From CAZBEJ01 sp964521305 (GTDB lineage: Bacteria; Patescibacteriota; Microgenomatia; UBA1406; GWC2-37-13), in the NCBI GenBank assembly GCA_964521305.1, contig CAZFQZ010000017.1:1-19415 (forward strand): a DNA stretch of 19,415 bases. Direction: 5' to 3'. The notes beneath the pieces are model-generated. The model ran no database searches and was not told the DNA's origin. It was given only the letters and a program-made list of their open reading frames with translations. Of this stretch, positions 14,434 through 19,415 are shown piece after piece. The first letter of the stretch is position 1. Each line of letters begins with the position of its first letter. A program made the translations under genes and the position numbers.

Positions 14434-15730
14434 GTTGATAAAAGTACCATTGGCTGATATTGAACGCGTACCAACGACCAATGGCATATATATGTTCAGG
14501 AATGATGCGGAGATCCTGTATGTAGGCAAATCCGTCAATATCAGGGCGCGCGTACATTCGCACATTGAAAGCGCAAAGATAAGCGCAAAGGAATCCGGGA
14601 TAACGGGAGCTTCCACCAATATCGAATATGCCGTGACCGATTCCGAATTTAACGCCCTTCTTTTGGAATCGTCACTTATTCAGAAATACCGGCCCAAATA
14701 CAACGTCCAATGGCGCGATGATAAAAGCTATCTGTATATTAAAATCACTACGTACGACGAATATCCGAAATTGTTCGTGGTCAGGAAGGAACGCGAAAAG
14801 GGCTCGGCGTATTTCGGACCGTTTTCATCAACCAGAATTGCGAATCAATTGGTGCGTGAACTGCGCAGGATCATCCCGTTTTGTCAACAGAAGAGCGTGG
14901 GCAAATCACCCTGCTTCTACGCGAAAATAGGTCTGTGCAACCCGTGTCCAAACGTTATAGAATCAAGTCCCGACGAGATAAAACCTCAGTTGAAAAAACG
15001 CTACAGGAGAAATATCAGTTCAATTCTCAGAATATTGAGAGGCAATATAGAACCTCTGTTGCGCGATCTGCACAGGGAACTTGGCAATAATATCAAAAAA
15101 CAGGAATATGAAGTGGCGATCGGTCTCAGAGATCGGATTTTGAGACTACAAAATCTACTTCATAACCAGATTATCGGAAGCGGAGAATCGACAAGGGAGT
15201 TCAACGAGTCGGAAAAAGCTCTTGCATTGTTGCTGGATTCGGTAAGAACATACTTTCCCCGCATTACCGAGCTTCATAGAATCGAGTGTTATGATATAAG
15301 CAATCTGCTGCAGAAATCAGCAACAGCATCCATGGTAGTATTGATTGACGGATTGACCGACCGTTCGGAATACCGACGGTTCAGGATTAAAAATCCCCAA
15401 TTGCATTCTGATTTCTCCATGCTACATGACGTTCTCAGCAGACGCTTTAAGCAAAAGTGGCAATTGCCGGACTTGCTCATTGTTGACGGAGGCAGACCGC
15501 AAGTAAAACAGGTGTTGAAGACGCTGTCTTCACTACATCTTTCAATACCAGCCATCGGCATCGCGAAAAACCCGGACAGGCTGGTTATCGGTAACCAATC
15601 GCTCAAAACAGTACGCTTTATCCGGTATAACAGGGGGTTTAATCTTATTCAACAGCTTAGGGATGAATCGCACCGGTTCGCAAGAAAATATCATCTTTTA
15701 CTGAGAAACAAGCATTTTTTGCCACGTTAG
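14426..15730 (+). CDS. uvrC: Excinuclease ABC subunit C, short form without the C-terminal HhH domain
   Basis: UvrC makes the 3' and 5' cuts on the damaged strand. The GIY-YIG nuclease domain is at 1-95 (GIYMF 20-24, YVGKS 32-36, Arg40). Four cysteines, C153, C163, C171 and C174, match in place the Cys cluster of E. coli UvrC reported to bind an Fe-S cluster. A UVR motif (about 215-245, EYEVAIGLRDRILRL) binds UvrB. The RNase H-like nuclease domain shows IECYDIS (Asp290), LLIVDGG (Asp354) and RDESHRFA (His416). At 434 aa it is much shorter than the usual ~600: the linker before the RNase H-like domain is reduced, and the protein ends right after that domain, so the tandem helix-hairpin-helix DNA-binding region is missing. 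The ATG is within the end of the upstream gene, suggesting translational coupling. Confidence 0.95.
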   Translation: MVELIKVPLADIERVPTTNGIYMFRNDAEILYVGKSVNIRARVHSHIESAKISAKESGITGASTNIEYAVTDSEFNALLLESSLIQKYRPKYNVQWRDDKSYLYIKITTYDEYPKLFVVRKEREKGSAYFGPFSSTRIANQLVRELRRIIPFCQQKSVGKSPCFYAKIGLCNPCPNVIESSPDEIKPQLKKRYRRNISSILRILRGNIEPLLRDLHRELGNNIKKQEYEVAIGLRDRILRLQNLLHNQIIGSGESTREFNESEKALALLLDSVRTYFPRITELHRIECYDISNLLQKSATASMVVLIDGLTDRSEYRRFRIKNPQLHSDFSMLHDVLSRRFKQKWQLPDLLIVDGGRPQVKQVLKTLSSLHLSIPAIGIAKNPDRLVIGNQSLKTVRFIRYNRGFNLIQQLRDESHRFARKYHLLLRNKHFLPR

Positions 15731-15747
15731 GTTTTATTTGCCTAATT

Positions 15748-15785
15748 GTTATACCGCAATGCAATGAAGTTGCAAGCGGCATAAC
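15748..15785 (+). terminator. Imperfect hairpin after uvrC
   Basis: GTTAT, CCGC and TGCAA (15748-15764) pair in register with TTGCA, GCGG and ATAAC (15770-15785), with single mismatches between the stems and a 5-nt loop. No T tract follows, so it may act as an mRNA 3'-end structure rather than a classical intrinsic terminator. Confidence 0.35.
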
Positions 15786-15839
15786 CGATCGTACGCCCTC
15801 TTTGCTCAATTATTTTCGCACATTGGGTTTCGATCGGTA

Positions 15840-15845
15840 TATAAT
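15840..15845 (+). promoter_or_regulatory. -10 box for the holin-like gene and secG
   Basis: TATAAT ends 6 nt before ATG 15852. The weak -35 candidate TTCGCA (15815-15820) is 19 nt upstream, the same unusual spacing as at the PQ-loop-like gene. Leaderless transcription is predicted. Confidence 0.5.
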
Positions 15846-15851
15846 AAGCGT

Positions 15852-16250
15852 ATGAAACACATCAGCCGCATGATCATTTTTTCTGCGCTGTCCATTTATG
15901 TAACCGAGCTTTGGAATCGGGGATTTCATGCTCCTTCGGATATTCTCAACTATCTCAAAGCAGCAGCCATTATCGCAATAATCTATTATTTGGTTACTCC
16001 GTTGTCCAAACTTCTTCTGCTCCCGCTTAATATTCTTACCATGGGACTTATATCGGTTCTCGCGTACTTCATTGTATTTTACCTCGTGTTTCACGCAATC
16101 CCCATCATCACGATCAAACCATGGATTTCTCCTTCATTCTCCTATAACGGAATTACGGTAAGCCCATATCACATCGGATACTGGCAAAACGTCGCTCTAT
16201 CTGCAATCTCAGTCTCCTCGGTAATAAATGTGTTAGAATTAGTGCTATGA
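15852..16250 (+). CDS. YvlD / phage-holin-4-type four-helix membrane protein
   Basis: The 132-aa product is made of four hydrophobic helices: about residues 5-20, 35-52 (AAAIIAIIYYLVTP), 56-85 (the longest, with ILTMGLISVLAYFIVFYLVF) and 112-131. The central segment LPLNILTMGL, where a Pro-Leu-Asn turn leads into a Gly-containing helix, is typical of the PF04020 family (YvlD, formerly 'mycobacterial 4TMS phage holin'). Chromosomal members are not lytic holins as far as is known; their role is unclear and may involve envelope stress. The stop codon overlaps the secG start in an ATGA arrangement, so the two are translationally coupled. There is no phage gene nearby. Confidence 0.75.
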   Translation: MKHISRMIIFSALSIYVTELWNRGFHAPSDILNYLKAAAIIAIIYYLVTPLSKLLLLPLNILTMGLISVLAYFIVFYLVFHAIPIITIKPWISPSFSYNGITVSPYHIGYWQNVALSAISVSSVINVLELVL

Positions 16251-16465
16251 GAAATATATTGTTGATAGTAAATATTATTTTGTCCGCCGTAATTGTCGTC
16301 CTCATACTTATCCAGGGCAAAGGTGCGGGTCTGGGAAGCGCGTGGGGAGGCGGTGGCGAATTTTTTCAAACAAGGAGGGGAATAGAGAAAGTTACTTTAC
16401 AGCTAACCACATTACTCGTGTTCGTATTCTTCATCGTTTCGGTTATTAACCTATTTGTGAAGTAA
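16247..16465 (+). CDS. secG: Preprotein translocase subunit SecG
   Basis: SecG is the small accessory subunit of the SecYEG channel and assists SecA-driven export. The 72-aa product has the family layout: first helix (3-22), a cytoplasmic loop with IQGKGAGLGSAWGGGGEFF (22-40) and RRGIEK (43-48), then a second helix (50-70). Its length is typical. It starts in an ATGA overlap with the holin-like gene and is followed by the solute-binding protein gene after 5 nt, so the three form an operon driven by the TATAAT at 15840. The signal-peptide or anchor-bearing proteins in the window would use this channel. Confidence 0.92.
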   Translation: MRNILLIVNIILSAVIVVLILIQGKGAGLGSAWGGGGEFFQTRRGIEKVTLQLTTLLVFVFFIVSVINLFVK

Positions 16466-16470
16466 CAGCC

Positions 16471-17832
16471 ATGGCACTGGGGAAGAAAACATTCCGGTAT
16501 TATTACTGGTTGGCTAAGGAGTTTCTACACAAACACGTCAAACTCATTGCGATCAGTTTTGTCATAAGCTTCTTATTCATTATTGCGATTATTTCCCTGT
16601 CGCCCGTTATAGGGACACTGGTATCCTCAAAAAAAGAGATAATCGGCATTGTAGGATCATATGACATCAATAATTTACCGGACGATATATACAATAAAAT
16701 CTCCAGCGGTCTTGTTTTCATAGATGAGAAGGGCGATCTTGTCCCTGTGCTTGCAAATTCATGGGAAATACGTGATAACGGCATGGTATACCGATTCCAT
16801 CTGAAGAGCAATTTGATCTGGGATGACGGAAAGAAATTCACCGCTCATGACATCAACTATCAATTTAAGGATATCGTCGAAAAGGTTCTGGATGATACCA
16901 CTATTGAATTTCACCTTAAAAGTCCCCTATCTATATTTCCTACCTATCTGAGGAAGCCAATCATAAAATATCCCCTCGTCGGCATAGCCAGCCTCTATCA
17001 CGTGAGTGGAATAAAGACCAAATATGGCACCATAACGGAATTGATCCTTGAACCCAACAAACCTGACCTTCCATCGTTGACGTATAAAATGTACCAGGAC
17101 GAAACACAAATGCTATCCGCATACAAACGCGGTGACATTACGGAGTTTTCCGTAACCAAGAAATCCATTGCCGACTCCCTTTCCTCGTGGAAAAATACGT
17201 CGATATCCAAGGAGATAGACTATACGAGACTTATGACGCTCTTTATTAATAACAACAACCCACTGCTTAATCAAAAGGATATCAGACAGGCGATTGCGCT
17301 CGCTATCAACTATGCCGACCAGGAACAAAACGGCCAAGTTGCCACGGGTCCGATACCACCCGTATCGTGGGCATATAATCCCGATTTAAAAAAGAATACG
17401 TATGACCCTGATCTTGCAGGTGCGATTATCAGAAAAAGCGTAGATGCGACTAAAGAGGCGACCCTGCATCTCGTGACGTTTTACGACTATTATGATCTGG
17501 GAAATACGCTTGTTTCCGATTTCAAAAGCGTCGGTTTACCCGTTGATTTGAATATTTCCACGACTGGGCGGAGCGATTTCGACATGGAATTGGCTTTGTG
17601 GAAGGTTCCCTCTGACCCGGACCAGTACTTTTTCTGGCACTCGACGCAGACGCAAGGCAACATCGGCCATTACAAAAATGTGAAAATCGACAAGCTGCTT
17701 GAAGACGGAAGAAATACCGTATCGGTAGATGACCGAAAGAAAATTTACTATGAATTCCAGCGTGTGATGCAGGATGACCCTCCGGCTATTTTCCTCTACT
17801 ACCCTTACGTGTATACGATAAAACGGAAGTGA
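16471..17832 (+). CDS. Membrane-anchored family-5 extracellular solute-binding protein (OppA/DppA-like)
   Basis: After a polar N-terminus a long hydrophobic helix (residues 23-51) acts as an anchor; there is no lipobox Cys. The rest follows the SBP_bac_5 fold: DDIYNKISSGLVFIDEKG (71-88), LVPVLANSWEIRDNG and YRFHLKSNLIWDDGKKFTAHD in the first lobe, and in the second lobe NNPLLNQKDIRQAIALAI followed by a late segment ending DDPPAIFLYYPYVYTIKR. This family delivers oligopeptides or nickel to ABC importers. At 453 aa it is shorter than OppA (about 520-540). No permease or ATPase gene is adjacent, so partners must lie elsewhere, or it has another role such as capture or chaperoning. It is 5 nt after secG, in the same operon. 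Confidence 0.88.
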   Translation: MALGKKTFRYYYWLAKEFLHKHVKLIAISFVISFLFIIAIISLSPVIGTLVSSKKEIIGIVGSYDINNLPDDIYNKISSGLVFIDEKGDLVPVLANSWEIRDNGMVYRFHLKSNLIWDDGKKFTAHDINYQFKDIVEKVLDDTTIEFHLKSPLSIFPTYLRKPIIKYPLVGIASLYHVSGIKTKYGTITELILEPNKPDLPSLTYKMYQDETQMLSAYKRGDITEFSVTKKSIADSLSSWKNTSISKEIDYTRLMTLFINNNNPLLNQKDIRQAIALAINYADQEQNGQVATGPIPPVSWAYNPDLKKNTYDPDLAGAIIRKSVDATKEATLHLVTFYDYYDLGNTLVSDFKSVGLPVDLNISTTGRSDFDMELALWKVPSDPDQYFFWHSTQTQGNIGHYKNVKIDKLLEDGRNTVSVDDRKKIYYEFQRVMQDDPPAIFLYYPYVYTIKRK

Positions 17833-17846
17833 TCCACTTCATTTGA

Positions 17847-17852
17847 TATAAT
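17847..17852 (+). promoter_or_regulatory. -10 box upstream of tRNA-Leu(TAA)
   Basis: TATAAT lies 84 nt before the mature tRNA-Leu. A transcript from it would begin near 17859 and carry a ~78-nt leader containing the tRNA-Leu-like fragment. No strong -35 box is seen. Confidence 0.45.
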
Positions 17853-17863
17853 TTATATACAAA

Positions 17864-17881
17864 GCCCGAGTGGTGAAATTG
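17864..17881 (+). other. 5' fragment resembling tRNA-Leu (tRNA relic)
   Basis: GCCCGAG-TGGTGAAATTG looks like the 7-nt acceptor strand and start of the D arm of a tRNA-Leu. The segment TGG-Y-GAAATTG is shared with tRNA-Leu(GAG) at the window's right end. No matching 3' acceptor strand (CTCGGGC) occurs before the next tRNA, so a full cloverleaf cannot form. Confidence 0.4.
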
Positions 17882-17936
17882 TTCGGATGACTGTTTGCAA
17901 GCGGAGCGAGTAATTACAGTATGGGAGCATTATAAC

Positions 17937-18020
17937 GCCGGGATGGTGGAATGGTATACACGCAGGACTTAAAATCCTGTAGCTGCATAAGCTGTAAGGG
18001 TTCGACTCCCTTTCCCGGCA
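17937..18020 (+). tRNA. tRNA-Leu (anticodon TAA)
   Basis: Acceptor GCCGGGA (17937-17943) pairs with TCCCGGC (18013-18019), discriminator A18020. The anticodon stem CAGGA/TCCTG closes the 7-nt loop CTTAAAA with anticodon TAA. A long variable arm, typical of class II Leu tRNAs, follows, then the T arm with GGTTCGA. CCA is not encoded. It reads UUA codons. Confidence 0.95.
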
Positions 18021-18032
18021 CCTGAAAAATAA

Positions 18033-18083
18033 CGTTTTTCCGTTGTAAACACAGGAAGTAAAAACGGCGTTTGTTTGTCCTGT
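18033..18083 (+). ncRNA. Interleaved inverted repeats between tRNA-Leu and tRNA-Thr
   Basis: CGTTTTT (18033-18039) pairs with AAAAACG (18060-18066), and ACAGGA (18051-18056) with TCCTGT (18078-18083). The two perfect stems interleave, so they would form either a pseudoknot or two alternative folds. No T tract follows. The function is unknown. Confidence 0.3.
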
Positions 18084-18133
18084 AAATTGATTTGATGAAG
18101 ATATTGCCTAGCCTGGTGATTATGGTAATTTAG

Positions 18134-18139
18134 TATAAT
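18134..18139 (+). promoter_or_regulatory. -10 box for the tRNA-Thr / tRNA-Arg / NUDIX unit
   Basis: TATAAT lies 43 nt before tRNA-Thr. No good -35 hexamer is found at normal spacing. No later -10 box of similar quality precedes tRNA-Arg, so this promoter may serve both tRNAs and the NUDIX gene. Confidence 0.45.
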
Positions 18140-18161
18140 GACAGTGTAAAGGAACGCTGTT

Positions 18162-18179
18162 TTGCTAGTGTCGTAGCAA
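18162..18179 (+). repeat. Leader hairpin 3 nt before tRNA-Thr
   Basis: TTGCTA (18162-18167) and TAGCAA (18174-18179) pair perfectly around a 6-nt loop, ending 3 nt before the tRNA 5' end. It may position RNase P; a similar stem precedes tRNA-Arg. Confidence 0.45.
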
Positions 18180-18182
18180 TTT

Positions 18183-18254
18183 GCCGTCCTAGCTCAGCGG
18201 TAGAGCAGCTGTTTTGTAAACAGCAGGTCATGAGTTCGAATCTCGTGGACGGCT
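18183..18254 (+). tRNA. tRNA-Thr (anticodon TGT)
   Basis: Acceptor GCCGTCC (18183-18189) pairs with GGACGGC (18247-18253), discriminator T18254. The D arm has AGCTCAGCGGTAGAGC. The anticodon stem GCTGT/ACAGC closes the loop TTTGTAA with anticodon TGT. The T loop has GTTCGAATC. CCA is not encoded. 72 nt, canonical class I. Confidence 0.95.
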
Positions 18255-18296
18255 CAACAATCTATTTCCAGTACCAGATGAGTATTTTAGACCGTT

Positions 18297-18320
18297 AGTC
18301 TCAGGAGAAATTGAGAGACT
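18297..18320 (+). repeat. Leader hairpin 3 nt before tRNA-Arg
   Basis: AGTCTC (18297-18302) pairs perfectly with GAGACT (18315-18320) around a 12-nt loop, again ending 3 nt before the tRNA 5' end, as at tRNA-Thr. Confidence 0.45.
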
Positions 18321-18323
18321 CTA

Positions 18324-18396
18324 GATCCCATAGCTTAATTGGATAGAGCACGTCCCCTCTAAGGATGTGATCCGCGTTCGATTCGCGGTGGGATCA
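18324..18396 (+). tRNA. tRNA-Arg (anticodon TCT)
   Basis: Acceptor GATCCCA (18324-18330) pairs with TGGGATC (18389-18395), discriminator A18396. The anticodon stem CGTCC/GGATG (one G·T pair) closes the loop CCTCTAA with anticodon TCT, reading AGA/AGG. The T arm is CCGCG-TTCGATT-CGCGG. CCA is not encoded. The NUDIX start codon follows after only 4 nt. Confidence 0.95.
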
Positions 18397-18400
18397 CTGA

Positions 18401-18808
18401 ATGAAACGAATTGTTCCCATTATCATAGGTATTATATATAGAAACAATACATTTCTTCTTACCTTTAGACACGGCAATAATGAGGAAAAATGGGCGAACA
18501 ACCACTGGCAATTTCCCGGCGGCGGTATTGAGTTTGGAGAAACACCGGAAAAAGCTCTTATCCGGGAAATGAAGGAAGAAACAGGGCTTGACGTATCAAT
18601 ACGCTATTTGGTTCCCAGGATCATTTCAAGGAAACGCTCGGAGTGGCAGGGAATACTTATTTCATATGTTTGTGATTATCTTCATGGCCAAAAAATAATT
18701 CTGAACTCGGAGGCAAGTACTTATGGATGGTATACAGCCGCAGAAATCAGAAAGCTGAGGACATTGCCGGGAACCTATGAACTGGCCCAGGCAGTGAAAA
18801 AAACGTAA
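18401..18808 (+). CDS. NUDIX hydrolase, 135 aa
   Basis: The Nudix box G-x5-E-x7-REUxEExGU is perfect: Gly41, Glu47, Arg55-Glu56, Glu59-Glu60, Gly62, with the metal-binding glutamates in REMKEET. It follows a first beta strand (VPIIIGIIYRNNTFLL) and WQFPGGGIEFGE. Nudix enzymes hydrolyse a nucleoside diphosphate linked to another group; near-MutT size and the FPGGGIE-GE start fit a nucleotide house-cleaning role, but the substrate cannot be assigned. The length is typical for a stand-alone domain. The ATG is 4 nt after the 3' end of tRNA-Arg, with no room for a promoter or Shine-Dalgarno, so it is probably co-transcribed with the tRNAs and freed as a nearly leaderless mRNA by tRNA 3' processing. 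Confidence 0.93.
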   Translation: MKRIVPIIIGIIYRNNTFLLTFRHGNNEEKWANNHWQFPGGGIEFGETPEKALIREMKEETGLDVSIRYLVPRIISRKRSEWQGILISYVCDYLHGQKIILNSEASTYGWYTAAEIRKLRTLPGTYELAQAVKKT

Positions 18809-18856
18809 ACCGGAATAATCATATTCAATCCGCTATTCATACTTCTTTTATTGTTT

Positions 18857-19120
18857 TTATGGCTTGCGAGAGAATGGAAGCGTAGGTGTTCCATATAAAG
18901 ACGAGGTTGGTGTTGGCAGGCGGAGTTTTTCTACGTCAGCTGGTTTTATAGGCGTTGACTGTGGAACAGGAGCACAAGGAGTCCGCGCTTGAGAAAGAGT
19001 ATTCTCTTGAAGAACTTGAGCATCAAGAGCAATTCCCATAATAACAAATATCGGCCATAAAATTCCGACAGCTTTTCCTACCATTTTGTAAACATCAACA
19101 AAATGTTTTCCTATCTCCAT
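18857..19120 (-). CDS. Small membrane protein with a Pro-rich tail, 87 aa
   Basis: Unrecognised protein. After a short polar N-terminus (MEIGKHFVDVYKMVG) a single hydrophobic helix, AVGILWPIFVIMGIALDA (about residues 17-34), is followed by a tail of about 50 residues rich in Pro, Thr and Ser (for example CAPVPQSTPIKPADVEKLRLPTP). A single-span protein with a disordered, proline-rich extracellular or wall-associated tail is the natural reading. A near-consensus promoter directly before the ATG supports it as a real gene. It is convergent with the NUDIX gene and lies downstream of tRNA-Leu(GAG) on the same strand. Confidence 0.6.
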   Translation of the reverse strand: MEIGKHFVDVYKMVGKAVGILWPIFVIMGIALDAQVLQENTLSQARTPCAPVPQSTPIKPADVEKLRLPTPTSSLYGTPTLPFSRKP

Positions 19121-19128
19121 AGATATAA

Positions 19129-19157
19129 ATTATACTATATTAATAATATAAAGTCAA
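19129..19157 (-). promoter_or_regulatory. Near-consensus promoter of the 87-aa gene
   Basis: On the minus strand TTGACT (19157-19152), exactly 17 nt, then TATAAT (19134-19129). The -10 box ends 8 nt before the ATG, so transcription should start within a few bases of the start codon. It is the best promoter match in the window. Confidence 0.75.
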
Positions 19158-19317
19158 TTTTCATGCGCGATAAACCGCACCTTCTACCTTCAACCTGCTC
19201 TGTTCCTCAGAATTCTGGTACGCACGAGATGAGTTGGTCAGCTGTCTGTTCATTGGCGTATGCGAATGATTACGGACGGTTAATCCCGATATTCATCGTG
19301 AAACCTTAGATTTTATG

Positions 19318-19401
19318 TGTCGGGGACAGGACTTGAACCTGCACACCCTTGCGGGCATCAGCCCCTCAAGCTGACGCGTATACCAATTTCGCCACCCCGA
19401 C
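19318..19401 (-). tRNA. tRNA-Leu (anticodon GAG)
   Basis: Read on the minus strand, acceptor GTCGGGG (19401-19395) pairs with CCCCGAC (19325-19319), with discriminator A at 19318. The D arm starts TGGCGAAATTGG. The anticodon stem TCAGC/GCTGA closes the loop TTGAGGG with anticodon GAG. A long variable arm (GCCCGCAAGGGT) and the T-loop sequence GTTCAAGTC follow. 84 nt, class II, CCA not encoded. It reads CUC/CUU. Confidence 0.95.
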
Positions 19402-19415
19402 TCTATTAATTATGC

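Noticed and set aside
19103..19309. 68-codon plus-strand frame across the promoter of the 87-aa gene
   Set aside because: It overlaps a near-consensus minus-strand promoter and start codon, and shows no domain or start signal. The rest of 19158-19317 shows nothing supportable.
1..19415. CRISPR array, transposase, prophage or complete defence system
   Set aside because: No regularly spaced repeats, no transposase or phage structural motifs; the only defence-like locus is the broken hicBA pair, and the holin-like gene is a chromosomal YvlD-type protein.

Overview
The window looks like part of a small, AT-rich bacterial genome, most likely a Patescibacteria/CPR member and possibly Microgenomates. 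This is inference from gene content and style: reduced-length UvrC and RsmI, many single-gene units, tRNA genes without an encoded CCA, standard stop-codon use (TGA is a stop), and -10 boxes placed almost on top of start codons. No rRNA or other taxonomic marker is present.

Layout. Positions 1-3.75 kb are an accessory-looking region: the tail of an unrecognised Cys-rich protein, a gene-poor stretch, two unrecognised minus-strand genes (533-991 and 1278-1679), a membrane-anchored clan GH-A glycoside hydrolase (1804-3018), and a decayed hicB-hicA toxin-antitoxin pair (3295-3645). Two diverged copies of a ~38-bp direct repeat, each just after a GC-rich hairpin, bracket this region (157-193 and 3679-3716). 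Next come a PQ-loop-like membrane protein (3779-4369), a membrane-anchored HSL-type esterase (4560-5747) and a doubtful small minus-strand ORF.

From 6.1 to 17.8 kb the window is a conserved housekeeping block. rsmI (minus) and a dedA-family gene (plus) diverge from only 23 bp. They are followed by uvrB-uvrA, a transglutaminase-fold envelope protein that overlaps uvrC, a four-helix YvlD/holin-4-like membrane protein that overlaps secG, and an anchored family-5 solute-binding protein. All three subunits of the UvrABC nucleotide excision repair nuclease therefore lie within about 8.2 kb, and secG supplies the SecYEG channel that the exported proteins would use.

The last 1.6 kb is a tRNA cluster: Leu(TAA), Thr(TGT) and Arg(TCT) on the plus strand, with a NUDIX hydrolase starting 4 nt after tRNA-Arg; then a small minus-strand membrane protein with a near-consensus promoter and tRNA-Leu(GAG) on the minus strand.

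The most notable signals are the repeated leaderless-type promoters (-10 box ending 6-8 nt before ATG), the tRNA-Arg/NUDIX junction, the repeat pair next to the truncated hicA, and a heptamer-repeat insertion inside uvrB. I see no complete, clearly new multi-gene system.
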